Positions 7,920 through 17,489 of a DNA stretch of 64,000 nucleotides are shown in pieces. The notes under the pieces were generated by a model, which was given only the letters and a program-made list of their open reading frames with translations, was not told where the DNA came from and ran no database searches. Origin of the DNA: Corynebacterium jeikeium (lineage in GTDB: Bacteria; Actinomycetota; Actinomycetes; Mycobacteriales; Mycobacteriaceae); NCBI RefSeq assembly GCF_028609885.1, contig NZ_CP063195.1, forward strand, positions 1,426,001 through 1,490,000, read 5' to 3'. A program made the translations under genes and the position numbers. The first letter of the stretch is position 1; each line of letters begins with the position of its first letter.

Positions 7920-9191
7920 CTAATCTTGAACTAGATCGCTTACAGCGCCATGTGCCTTATAAGTTGTAGGCATCAGCTCCACCGAATCGCGGATGTCTCC
8001 GTAGAGAATATATAGACCCCATGCTTCTCGCTGTGCGGAAAGGTTATATACTCTATAGAGGGCATAATTTCCGGCGTTTTCGCCAGAGAATTGAACTTCA
8101 TTCTTGCTCAGAAAGAAGCTTTCTCGAATAGATCCTGTTGTCGCCTTCACTTCGATAAACAGCTTCTCGCCCTCCTCAGTAAATGAGAGGATATCGTATC
8201 CAGCGCCGTCGCCGTGTTCAGTCGACTCATGTACAATCTTTTGCGCCAAGTCATTTCGGTTCGCCAACCTTAACTTCTGCCGCTCATAGTCTATAACGGC
8301 CTCTTCAGCTAGTAATCCAATCTTCTTTTGGCGACGTTGCTTAGCTTCATAGTCGACTTTACGAGCTATTCGCTCCTCGCCTTCGCGAATTGATCGAAGA
8401 GCATCCGGAGCTTGCTGCAAACTCAACTTCGCAGCTGCTCCAGATAGCAATCTATCGTTTAGACTAGCGTCTTCAGTATCGTTCTTCTCTTCTAGCTTTC
8501 TTGCTCCAGGATTTTGTTCCGAATTGCTAGTTCCTGACACTTCAGTTTCAAGATTGTGGCCAACGATGCTGTTCGCGATAATTTCAGCATTTTTTTGGTC
8601 GAATCCCTGAGTTCCAATCTTCCCTTTTAACTCCCGAAATACCCCGATAAGATTACGAAGGTCACTGACCATTTTGAAATCTTCAGGAAGATCGTCGGCG
8701 GGATAGTATTTTCCACATATGTGCCCCAACTCGTAACCACGAGGTCGCTGTTTACCTTCTGCCTTTAGGTCGATCGATTTGGTTTCAAAATCGCTTAGAG
8801 ATGATGCTAGTTCTCCCCTCCAATACCCGGCAATTCTCTTTATATAGTCGCTCCCTAGCTTAACGCCATACTTGTTCTCAAAGTGAGCCCACCCCTGATT
8901 TAATGATAGATACACGCCGCTCATATCAGCATTGAATAGATAGATAATGTCGTAGCCATGCGTCGGTGTTGAAGTAATTGACTTATCTAACACAGACAAC
9001 CATGGAATTTGCGCCCACGCACCCTGACCCGCCGAGCCAGATACCTTGTATATGTCTGTTTCAATACCTACATCAGTTATTAAAGTCTGGACAGCTTCTT
9101 TACGTATATAGCTAGCTAATGGATGGCCAGCAAGCTTTTGCGTTTTCGCTTGCCCATAATCAGATAAAATTTTCGAAAATATATTCTTCAT
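7920..9191 (-). CDS. MrcB-N (DUF3578) plus DUF3883 protein, predicted modification-sensing restriction factor
   Basis: 423 residues. The N-terminal 190 residues match the MrcB-type DUF3578 domain: GAWAQIPWLSVLDKSITS and GYDIIYLFNADMSGVYLSLNQ are its hallmarks. A charged linker follows. The C-terminal region (about 300-405) is a DUF3883 domain (EHGDGAGYDILSFT, KLFIEVKAT), a PD-(D/E)XK-like fold in which IEVKAT would hold catalytic residues. Similar proteins accompany McrBC-like and other type IV systems, but no GTPase or McrC gene is next to it. The gene is AT-rich and lies between two oppositely oriented IS3 copies. Restriction of modified DNA is inferred. Confidence 0.8.
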   Translation of the reverse strand: MKNIFSKILSDYGQAKTQKLAGHPLASYIRKEAVQTLITDVGIETDIYKVSGSAGQGAWAQIPWLSVLDKSITSTPTHGYDIIYLFNADMSGVYLSLNQGWAHFENKYGVKLGSDYIKRIAGYWRGELASSLSDFETKSIDLKAEGKQRPRGYELGHICGKYYPADDLPEDFKMVSDLRNLIGVFRELKGKIGTQGFDQKNAEIIANSIVGHNLETEVSGTSNSEQNPGARKLEEKNDTEDASLNDRLLSGAAAKLSLQQAPDALRSIREGEERIARKVDYEAKQRRQKKIGLLAEEAVIDYERQKLRLANRNDLAQKIVHESTEHGDGAGYDILSFTEEGEKLFIEVKATTGSIRESFFLSKNEVQFSGENAGNYALYRVYNLSAQREAWGLYILYGDIRDSVELMPTTYKAHGAVSDLVQD

Positions 9192-9384
9192 ATCTTAGGT
9201 TCCTGTTCATTAGTGTCTCTTAGTCCTCCAAGGCATCGATCTGGAATTTTACCTTCGTCTAGATGCCAACTATCGTTTGATATCTTACACGCATGCACTC
9301 TTCTATGATCGGTTTTTCACATCACCCCAGCCTTACGACTTTCATGTTCCGATAAGGTCTGTAAAGCAAGTATCCCTGCAACCT

Positions 9385-10469
9385 TGAATCGTCCTGGGTT
9401 TAGTTCCTACCTCTGCTAAGGAAGGATTGGCACTATGCCCTAAAAGTATTCCGCCGAGTTCAAGAAATGGCGGTCCACCAAGTCCATGAGATGGTGCGTC
9501 TTGTGTCTTGTTGACGGCAACACGCTTACGAGGAAGTCGGAGAACCCCTTGGTGTGTCCCACCACACGTTGCGCGCCTGGTACCGCGGCAGCATCGCAGC
9601 CGAAGATCAAGCAGCACCAACAAGCGGCGAAACCATGGAAGAAGAGCTCAAACGACTACGCCGGGAAAACCGGGAGTTGAAACTAGCAAACGGAATCCTC
9701 AAGACTGCCTCGGCTTTTCCGCAGCGGAACTCGACCGCCCCACGACCAAATGATCTCCTACATCGATGAACACAAGGAGCAATTTGGGGTCGAGACCATC
9801 TGCCGAGTCGTTAAACAGGCAGATCGTGGATTCATCACCTCACGCGGCTACCGCAAAGCCACCACACGCGTTCCCAGCGCAAGAGCCTTAAGCGAAAGCC
9901 TGCTCATCCCAGAGATCCAGCGTGTGCATGCGGAAAACTTCTCAGTTATGGCATACGTAAAATGTGGCACGCGATGAACCGTGAAGGATTTCATATCGGC
10001 CGTGACAAAACCGCCCGGTTAATGGAATTAGCAGGTGTTTCCGGCCGCAGACACGGACGAACCCCAATTACCACGTTCAGCCCTATGGTGCCGGATCATC
10101 GTCCGGATCTTGTGCGCCGAAACTTCCGTGCACAAGCACCAGACGTTCACACCCCATCAGGATTCGCCTACACCGCGCTAGCGGAATCCGGAGTTCGGTC
10201 AAGTGTGGGAACTGTCGGCGATTCTTATGACAATGCTCTAGCCGAAACAGTCAACGGTCTCTACAAGGTGGAACTGATTCATGCCCAAGGCCCGTGGACG
10301 TCGGTCGGAGAAGTCGAACTGGCCACCTTGCGGTGGGTGCATTGGTGGAACACTAAGCGGCTTCACGAAGCGTTGGACTTCGACACCCCAGGAAGTGGAA
10401 ACCGAGTACTAGCCCACCTAGCCCATCAACACAGGGCCATAAAAGAAGCGGAATCAATTCCAGGACGCT
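9385..10469 (+). mobile_element. IS3-family insertion sequence, copy 2, degenerate
   Basis: Same family as copy 1 but on the plus strand. The left repeat TCGTCCTGGGTTTAGTTCC is clear (about 9389-9407); the right end GGACGCT (to 10469) is eroded. The element is about 220 bases shorter than copy 1 because of an internal deletion in orfB. Confidence 0.85.
9435..10406 (+). pseudogene. Broken orfA/orfB of IS3 copy 2
   Basis: orfA is stopped at its third codon (ATG CCC TAA, where copy 1 has ATG CCC AGA) and changes frame more than once. orfB starts at 9750 (MISYIDEHKEQFGVETICRV), shifts frame near 9960, and lacks the segment between QAPDVHTPSGFAYTA and LAESGVRSSVG. That removes the first two catalytic aspartate regions. 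It cannot make a transposase but its ends could be mobilised by copy 1. Confidence 0.88.
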
Positions 10470-10582
10470 GCCAGCCGACTGGGTAAAATCCCAGGCGGCT
10501 AGCAGCCCTGCCCGAAAGCAACACGGCCAAACAACCCCTGCTGAGCCACACGCGAGGTTGACAAACTATTTAGGAACACTCC
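10470..10582 (+). pseudogene. 3' remnant of the IS110 transposase and right end
   Basis: After IS3 copy 2 one frame reads NPRRLAALPESNTAKQPLLS and ends at a TGA (about 10559) within GGTTGACAAAC. Stop codons embedded in GGTTGACAAAC-like sequence are typical just after IS110-family transposases. I read this as the other end of the element that starts at 6198. The original IS110 thus appears spread over 4.4 kb by nested insertions. Confidence 0.55.
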
Positions 10583-11260
10583 CTACCGGCACATGATCAG
10601 AGTGGAATAGTAGGCTCCATTACCGAACTTGGTCGACAGCCCAATGTCCTTATATTCGGAGACCAGCATTGTCTGATTGTGCCCGGGCGAATTCTTCCAT
10701 GCATTCATTAAGTCTTCAGCACTAGGCGCGGAGTAATGCATCATGAGGTTTTCCTGGCATACCCTGCCAGAGATCTTCGGGCCATGATTGTAATTTTGAG
10801 TCCTAGCCATCGTGGACGACCAACCATCAGCATAGCTGTTCAGAGTATCTTCGTAATGGATGGGTTTCTTCGGATTAATCGTATTCCCTGGAAAACCATT
10901 AGCCGCCCGGTGAGCTCGCAACTGACTAATGAAATCTGAACGAAGATTTGCCAGGTATGCACGTTCATCAGTTGGGGGGTTCGTGGCCGTACCACCAGAG
11001 TTTCCGGAGCTATTATTTCCTCCCGACTTATTCATCACTGCGGAAACGATTGTGACGATCAACGCGATAACTCCGAAGCTTACCGCGCTAAGGATTCGAG
11101 GATCCAACTCCAGACTTAGCGCCGGAGGCGCGGGCACACCTTGAGCTGAAGTGGATACGGTCTCTGCACGCACTTCAGGCTCGTCAACAGCGTGCACTCC
11201 GGCAAAAACAAGACCGACCGAAAGCCCGATTGACAGAGCTTTCTTCGTAGTTTTGCGCAT
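10583..11260 (-). CDS. Secreted or anchored CAP-domain (SCP/PR-1) protein
   Basis: 225 residues. A signal-like segment (IGLSVGLVFAGVHA) is followed near residue 60 by a hydrophobic segment (VSFGVIALIVTIVSAVM) and a Ser/Gly/Asn-rich linker. The C-terminal 120 residues form a CAP domain: LRAHRAANGFPGN, YADGWSSTMARTQNYNHGPK, and the signature AWKNSPGHNQTMLVSEYKDI. CAP proteins of actinobacteria are extracellular; their chemistry is usually unknown. The gene is divergent from the mrr-like gene and ends at the IS110 remnant. Confidence 0.85.
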   Translation of the reverse strand: MRKTTKKALSIGLSVGLVFAGVHAVDEPEVRAETVSTSAQGVPAPPALSLELDPRILSAVSFGVIALIVTIVSAVMNKSGGNNSSGNSGGTATNPPTDERAYLANLRSDFISQLRAHRAANGFPGNTINPKKPIHYEDTLNSYADGWSSTMARTQNYNHGPKISGRVCQENLMMHYSAPSAEDLMNAWKNSPGHNQTMLVSEYKDIGLSTKFGNGAYYSTLIMCR

Positions 11261-11501
11261 TCTTTAAATCCTCCAACACTGTTCAACGACCAACCGAGCA
11301 AACAGGAGGTTGATCGAAAAATCGTTCCCCGAGTGCTGCGAGAAACGGATCTGCGCAGCCACTCCAAAGGGGAACCCTACAATAACTGATCTTACATTCC
11401 CCTTAGGGGAATCATGGCTTATTTTTACCATAGGTAAAGTTAGCTTGAACACATCCGGCGTTCCCTCTCGCGTGACCACATACTTTGGGAGAATCATCAA
11501 C

Positions 11502-12442
11502 ATGGAAGCTGAAAACCCAATGGATCGTTCACTGAACTAGGCATACCCACCCACCAGCAACTCGTCGTTCCGATTGTGGAAGCGGTGAACCGCTTAGGAG
11601 GATCGGCAAAAGTCAGCGAGATGGCGGAGGAAGTATTGGAACTGATTCCAAACTCCGAGGAAATTGTGCTTGCGACGTATCCGAACAGGCCGAACGATTC
11701 GGTCCTCATTGAGCGCATTGGCTGGGGCCGAGCCACGGCTAAACGGATCGGTGTTCTCGAACAACCAGACCGGGGTATGTATCTACTCACAGATGACGGC
11801 GAACAGCTTCTTAAACTGTCTGATGATCTTGCATATGAGAGAGTCCGAGAACTTGATCGGGAAGCTTATCGGGCAAAGCGAAAGCTGAGAAAGCAAGAGG
11901 AAGATGCCGTTCCCCTGGAGGAAGAAGACGATGTTCCTGACCAGGAGATCCTGACAGAGTCCAACGAAGAGGCCAAGGACCGTGATTGGAAGAGCCAACT
12001 GCTGATTCGGCTACACGAGCTCACTCCTGAAAGCTTTGAAAAGTTTGTCATCTATCTACTGCGCCGATACGGCTTGCAGCTTCAGCACACTGGTGCTTCT
12101 GGGGATGAGGGCGTCGATGCGATAGGCACTGCACCACTGAGGCCGGTTCTTTCCTCGCGCGTAGCTGTACAGATCAAACGCTATGCACCGGAGGGTAAAC
12201 CTATTGGGCGTGAAACCGTAGCGCTATTCCAACGTGGCGCACAGACGAAGGGCGCGGAGCGGGCGATCATTGTGACGCTCAGCCGCTTTACAGACCCTGC
12301 TCGGAAGGCGGCAACCTCTACGGTTCCGACGGTTGACTTGATTAGCGGCGACCGCCTCGCAGAACTCATCCGCGCGGATGGGGAATCTGGGGTGAAGCTA
12401 CGCCCGACGGTAGATCCACGATGGTTCGATAAATTCGACTGA
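11502..12442 (+). pseudogene. mrr: Mrr-like restriction endonuclease with a frameshift near its 5' end
   Basis: From 11513 an open frame reads GIPTHQQLVVPIVEAVNRLG, a typical Mrr N-terminal winged-helix start, then a charged linker, then the Mrr catalytic domain (about 155-280): LTPESFEKFVIYLLRRYG, GASGDEGVDAIG with the catalytic aspartate, and AVQIKRY with the QxK. That frame has no start except a GTG inside the domain (11576) without Shine-Dalgarno. The good start, ATG 11502 behind GGGAG, reads MEAENPMDRSLN and stops at 11538-11540. One base lost near 11532 would join them. Either it is a recent frameshift mutant or it begins internally. Confidence 0.75.
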
Positions 12443-12775
12443 TTGCGAACAGCCGATTGATTGCATCAACTATTCGAAGCGGCAGTGCCCGTCGAACTCG
12501 CATCACGAGCGGCGGATCCTCATGTAGTCCTTAGGGCTCGCGTGAACTTTAGAGAGGTTCAGCTCTGCCTTATCGCGGGCGTCTGTAAAGTGAGTGTTCG
12601 CTCCACGTCAGCCCTAGTAACGTGTGTTGTCTTCGTGCGGCTCAACAGGTGGAAACCTTTCCAAGCTGAAAAGGAGTAGTCGGCGCCCGTGCGCCAGTTT
12701 TCCTACCGCGTGAGCGTCCCCGACTATTCTAAGAAGTGACAACACGCACGGTGGTTATTAGAGAAGGAGACACAG
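12443..12775 (+). other. Intergenic region upstream of the type III operon
   Basis: No convincing gene is visible. A 72-codon frame at 12461-12679 lacks a ribosome binding site and any recognisable sequence. The last 60 bases should hold the promoter of mod; a GAAGGAG box lies at 12763-12769. Confidence 0.5.
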
Positions 12776-14791
12776 TTGAGCAAACAACAGCGTCTTGAAC
12801 TTACCTGGACAAACAAGGACAAGGCACTCATTCCCACCGAGCATGGACGCTACGGCTACACCTGGGTAGATCCGCGCGACCCGAGATACTGTGAAACCAG
12901 AGTCTTGTCGGTCGACGAAACGGTCACCGGGACGAGGGCAGACAAAGAGGAAGACACCACCTACTCCGAGCGTGCTGACCTGGAGCCACAGTCTGACAAT
13001 TTGCTAATTCTGGGCGAGTCTGGCGACGTACTCGAAGCGCTGACGCGCATTCCGGAGTGGTCAAAGAAGTACGTCGGAAAGGTCAAGTGCATCTACATTG
13101 ACCCGCCGTTTAACACTGCTCAGACCTTCGCAAACTACGAGGACAACCTCGAACATTCCGTGTGGCTGACCATGATGAGGGACCGCCTGCTGCACTTGCG
13201 CGATTTGCTAAGCGAGGACGGCTCCATTTGGGTTCACCTGGATGACGTAGAGAACCACAGGATGAGAGTGCTGCTTGACGAGGTGTTTGGGAGCGGGAAC
13301 TTCGTGGCGGAAGCCATCTGGCAGAAGGCATATTCTCCCCGAAATGACGCTTTAGCCTTTTCCGTGGATCAAGATGTCATCATCGTGTACTCAAAGTCCC
13401 CGGGCTGGCAGTCAAACAAGCTTCCCCGTCTCGCCTCTCGTGATGCCTTATACACAAGCCCAGACGGTGACAGCCGTGTGTGGATTTCCGCCGACCCGGC
13501 AGCCCCGCACTCGGTCGATAAGAATGGTCGTCAAGTTTCCGCAGTCTACGGGGTGCAGAACCCGGTGACCGGTGAAATGATTTACCCCGCAAAGAATCGA
13601 CAGTGGGGAAAGAGGCGTGCTGACTTCCATGAATGGCTGAATGAGACAACCTACTATCGGGATGAGGTGAGACCCGACCTAGATAAGCGAAGCCGGGCAA
13701 CTGGGATACCCGTTAATCAACTCCGCTCAGACGTTCCTGATCTTGTCGTTGACGGGCCACTCCTTAAAGTTCCCGAGGGTGAAAGTCTCTATGGGGCTTC
13801 TCCGCTCCCGCGTCTTTACTTCACCGATGGAGGGAAGGGAGGCCTCAAATTGAAGCGTTACCTTGACGAGATTTCTCAGACCCGAGCCCCACAGACTCTC
13901 TGGCTGCACGAGGAGGTTGGACACAACCGCACCTCTAAGGCCGAGATGAACGCCCTTTTCCCAAACACCGCCGCCTTTGCAACCCCAAAGCCTGAACGCC
14001 TACTTGAACGCATCATCCACATCGCCACCAACCCCGGCGACATCGTCCTCGACGTGTTCGCCGGTTCGGGAACAACCGCAGCGGTCGCTCAGAAAATGGG
14101 CCGTCGCTGGGTGACCTGCGAACTGGTGGAGGACACGTTCAACCGTTTTACTCGCCCGCGCCTTGAAAAGGTCATTAACAACGAAGACCAGGGTGGAATC
14201 ACTGTCCAGAAGGAAGAACGAGCGGACGCAACCGAAGACGGTTTGCCGGAAGGCTTGACTCCAGAAGAAGCGCAGAAGTTCACGTCTTTGCTGAATAAGG
14301 CCATCAAGAACGACGACGAACTCAAAAAGAACCCCGCGGTCAAACAACTCAAGAAGATGACCAAGACCAAACCTGTCAAGGGGGTCGTCAATTGGCGGGG
14401 CGGTGGTGGCTTCCAAGTCGCTCATCTTGAGCCGCCCTGTTACGACTATGACCCCGAGGTCGCTTTGACCACCCTGACCGAGCATGCCACCGGCAACCTG
14501 CTCGTGCGTTCTGTGGCGGCACAGCTTCGCTTTGCACTCACCCCCGAAGACCTGTACTTCGACGGCAAGCGTGGCCGCGAGCACCTCGTCGTTGTTGAAG
14601 GTGTGCTTGACAAAGAGAAGGTGGGCGAGGTTATGGCCCACCTCCCAGAAGGACACTCTGTCCTGTTCGCGGCAACTGTGGTCGATGACTTCGCCCGCGA
14701 GCATGTCCGCGGGTTCAAGAACGGCTCGCGGGTCGTTCACGTCCCGCTCGAAGTCTTCCCGTACTCCGACGCTGCCGAGGAGGAGAAGTAA
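12776..14791 (+). CDS. mod: Type III restriction-modification methyltransferase (Mod)
   Basis: 671 residues, TTG start preceded by GAAGGAG. It is a beta-class amino-methyltransferase: motif IV is CIYIDPPFNTAQTF (DPPF), and motif I comes later in DVFAGSGTTAAVAQKMGRRW. The region between holds the target-recognition part. The C-terminal 200 residues are charged and should contact Res. Mod gives sequence specificity and methylates adenine on one strand. The Res gene starts two bases after its stop, so the two form one operon. Confidence 0.93.
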   Translation: MSKQQRLELTWTNKDKALIPTEHGRYGYTWVDPRDPRYCETRVLSVDETVTGTRADKEEDTTYSERADLEPQSDNLLILGESGDVLEALTRIPEWSKKYVGKVKCIYIDPPFNTAQTFANYEDNLEHSVWLTMMRDRLLHLRDLLSEDGSIWVHLDDVENHRMRVLLDEVFGSGNFVAEAIWQKAYSPRNDALAFSVDQDVIIVYSKSPGWQSNKLPRLASRDALYTSPDGDSRVWISADPAAPHSVDKNGRQVSAVYGVQNPVTGEMIYPAKNRQWGKRRADFHEWLNETTYYRDEVRPDLDKRSRATGIPVNQLRSDVPDLVVDGPLLKVPEGESLYGASPLPRLYFTDGGKGGLKLKRYLDEISQTRAPQTLWLHEEVGHNRTSKAEMNALFPNTAAFATPKPERLLERIIHIATNPGDIVLDVFAGSGTTAAVAQKMGRRWVTCELVEDTFNRFTRPRLEKVINNEDQGGITVQKEERADATEDGLPEGLTPEEAQKFTSLLNKAIKNDDELKKNPAVKQLKKMTKTKPVKGVVNWRGGGGFQVAHLEPPCYDYDPEVALTTLTEHATGNLLVRSVAAQLRFALTPEDLYFDGKRGREHLVVVEGVLDKEKVGEVMAHLPEGHSVLFAATVVDDFAREHVRGFKNGSRVVHVPLEVFPYSDAAEEEK

Positions 14792-14793
14792 CC

Positions 14794-17370
14794 ATGGCAC
14801 AGAAATTGAACCTCTCCTACGACGAGAATCTGGTTGCAGAACTCACGTCGAAGTTCGACCTTCGCGCACCGAATACTGAAGCGCTCACCGAATTGGTGAA
14901 ACGAATCGAATCAGGTGACTACGACGCTTTAGAACCGTTGGTACTCAACCTCGCAACAGGTGCTGGCAAGACCTATGTCATGGCAGCATTTATTGAGTAC
15001 TTGCGGCGCCAAGGCCACCCCAACGTCATGGTGGTCACCCCGACAAAGGTTGTGCAGGACAAGACGGTCCTCGACTTCTCGGAAGGCTCCCACCGCTACA
15101 TTGGCGGCTTCGCTATGCCCCCTCGGCTGGTCACTCCGGGTGACATGTCGACTCTGAGGGTAAACGACGTTGCGACTGGCTTGTTTGTCGGTGAGGTTGC
15201 GTCGACGCTCTACGTATTCAATGTCCACCAACTCATTCCGCCGAAAGAGGGTGGAAAGAACGTCGCCACTGGCGAAGAAGCAGCACGCCGGAAGACCTGG
15301 AAGTTCCAAGAGGACTCCGGAGCCCTGGCACAGCGACTTATCGACACCGAAAACCTGGTCATCATTGCCGACGAGTCCCACCTGTTCGGTACCACTGCAA
15401 AGAGGTTCCGCGAGTCGTTGACCTCTCTCAAGCCGGCTGTGACCGTGGGGCTTACGGCTTCCCCGGACGAGGGCGACGACATCGTCTACCGCTACCCACT
15501 GTGGCGTGCTATCCAGGACGGCTACGTCAAGCAGCCTGTGCTGGTCTACCGCGACTCGGGCTATGACTCGGAAAACCGCCAGCTCCAAGACGCTTTATCA
15601 CTTCTGGCAATCAAAGAGGAGGCGTACGCGAACTATAGAGCAGCGCACCCGGACGGCAAGCAGACCAAACCGCTGTTATTCGTCGTTTGCTCAGGTGTGC
15701 CCCACGCAACCGAGATAGCCGAGAGGCTTCGCGGGCCCGGTTACGTTGGCGACCCGCTTGCAGTACTCCAGGTGGACAACGAGCACAACGACAACACGAC
15801 CCAGTCTTTCTTGCGCTACCTCGACACAGATAACTCCCCGGTTCGGGTTATCGTCTCGGTCAATAAACTCCGCGAAGGCTGGGACACGAAGCGTATTGCG
15901 GTGATGTGTACCCTTCGCACAATGGGCTCGGAGGTGCTGACCCAGCAGGTCATGGGCCGAGGCCTTCGCTTGCCGTTCGGGGCACTTACGAGGGTGCCGG
16001 CCATTGACGAGTTGGATATCTTGTCGCACGAGTCATTCGTGAAACTGCTGGAAAGTGAAAACGTGCTCAAGCAGTTCGGTATCGACGACGCAGTTGAAGA
16101 CGCAGAAGGTGTGGAGATTATTACCCCGCCTGGCACTTCTAACCCGCCGCAGGTTGGCACTGGAACCGGTAACGGCACCGCGGGTGTCACCACTACTACC
16201 AGCGAAGCTGGCACCACCACGGTGCAGCCTGGCGAGGGCTCACTTACCCCAGTCGACACTCCTCCTGCTTCAGGCTGCAGTACGGTCGGCACACGAGCAC
16301 TCACCGACGAAGACGATATTGCAAAAGGTGTCGAAGTGTTCACACCGGTCGTCGTCCACATCAACGAAGCGTTCGCCGGCACCACCTTCGACTTCCCGTC
16401 TTCGACCATGACGAAAACAAAGAAGCAGTTCGAACTGGTAGACATCACAAACGCCACCGTTATCGAGCAAGCGGGCAAGGTCACCGACACCGACGAGTAC
16501 CTAGCCCGCACCAAGATCGGCGTGGCAGAAGAGGGAAACGCCATCGAACTCGACAATGACGAGCGTTCCGCAGTGCCGAGTTTTCGGCAGTCTGCCTCCC
16601 AAGTGGCTACGGAACTTATCCGTCGCGTCATAGGCTCCGGGTTGGTGGCCACAACGCCAGAAAACACAAGCCAACTCAAGCGTCGCATTGTGCCGACTTT
16701 CATGGAGGCGACCAAAATTGAGCAGTGGACGGAGAAAGCTAAGGTGTCCGCGACACGGCACCTGAAAGACCTCGTGGTTGAAGAGTCGAAGAAGGCCAAC
16801 GCTCAAACAGGAACAAAGGTGACGATTCACCCGGTGACACTGCCTATTAACGACTCGTTCCCGCTGGAACTCGACAAGAAGATTCTCGAACTCCTTGACC
16901 GACAGGCAAAGAGCGCAGGAAAGGCAGGTTTTAGCGACTCCGAGTACTACGGCACCTGGAAGAAGGGGCTTTTCGAGGCCGCACGCTTCGACTCGTTTAC
17001 CGGCGAGTACCGCCTGGCAGCGCTTCTTGACCTCGACCCAAACGTTGTGTGGTGGAAGCGCATTTACACCCATGAGGGCGCACGAGTGGCCTACACCCCG
17101 CACAATTCGTACGTGCCTGACTTTGTTGTCTACGACAAGGACGGCACCCACTGGATTGTTGAGGCGAAGGAAAACCGCGGGCGAGACGACGACCGCGTCC
17201 AAGCCAAGCGAGCCGCCGCGGAGCGCGTGGTACGCCAACTCGTGGGCATGCCAGAGTACGAAGACCAAACATGGGGCTACCTCATCGCTTACGAAGACGA
17301 CATCTCCTCTTCCGACTCATGGGCCGACCTGGTTACCGGCTCGTTGACAGAGCGCATGCCAAAGTTGTAA
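14794..17370 (+). CDS. res: Type III restriction helicase-nuclease (Res)
   Basis: 858 residues, ATG behind GAGGAGGAG. The SF2 helicase core shows Walker A ATGAGKTYVMA, the DEAD-box variant IIADESHLFG, VGLTASPDEG, and motif VI region QQVMGRGLRLPFG. The C-terminal nuclease is PD-(D/E)XK type: YVPDFVVYDKDGTHWIVEAKE. Together with Mod it cuts DNA at distance from unmethylated inverted sites. Unusual is a stretch at about residues 440-500 made mostly of Thr, Gly, Pro and Ser (for example GTGTGNGTAGVTTTTSEAGT), which looks like a flexible linker between motor and nuclease. Confidence 0.93.
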   Translation: MAQKLNLSYDENLVAELTSKFDLRAPNTEALTELVKRIESGDYDALEPLVLNLATGAGKTYVMAAFIEYLRRQGHPNVMVVTPTKVVQDKTVLDFSEGSHRYIGGFAMPPRLVTPGDMSTLRVNDVATGLFVGEVASTLYVFNVHQLIPPKEGGKNVATGEEAARRKTWKFQEDSGALAQRLIDTENLVIIADESHLFGTTAKRFRESLTSLKPAVTVGLTASPDEGDDIVYRYPLWRAIQDGYVKQPVLVYRDSGYDSENRQLQDALSLLAIKEEAYANYRAAHPDGKQTKPLLFVVCSGVPHATEIAERLRGPGYVGDPLAVLQVDNEHNDNTTQSFLRYLDTDNSPVRVIVSVNKLREGWDTKRIAVMCTLRTMGSEVLTQQVMGRGLRLPFGALTRVPAIDELDILSHESFVKLLESENVLKQFGIDDAVEDAEGVEIITPPGTSNPPQVGTGTGNGTAGVTTTTSEAGTTTVQPGEGSLTPVDTPPASGCSTVGTRALTDEDDIAKGVEVFTPVVVHINEAFAGTTFDFPSSTMTKTKKQFELVDITNATVIEQAGKVTDTDEYLARTKIGVAEEGNAIELDNDERSAVPSFRQSASQVATELIRRVIGSGLVATTPENTSQLKRRIVPTFMEATKIEQWTEKAKVSATRHLKDLVVEESKKANAQTGTKVTIHPVTLPINDSFPLELDKKILELLDRQAKSAGKAGFSDSEYYGTWKKGLFEAARFDSFTGEYRLAALLDLDPNVVWWKRIYTHEGARVAYTPHNSYVPDFVVYDKDGTHWIVEAKENRGRDDDRVQAKRAAAERVVRQLVGMPEYEDQTWGYLIAYEDDISSSDSWADLVTGSLTERMPKL

Positions 17371-17489
17371 GAGTCGACGAAACGCCCGGTGGGAGGCACA
17401 AGAACTTGTGGCGAAGTCCTGCCGGCAACTGCTACCAGCCACCCCACACCCCACCGCTCCCCCACACCCCGGGGCGTACCCTGGTGGCC

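Noticed and set aside
12461-12679. 72-codon frame before mod
   Set aside because: No ribosome binding site, no coding bias and no domain.
15816-16799. 327-codon minus-strand Ser/Thr/Val-rich frame
   Set aside because: Antisense of the Res gene. Its Val-rich repeat mirrors the Thr/Gly linker of Res.
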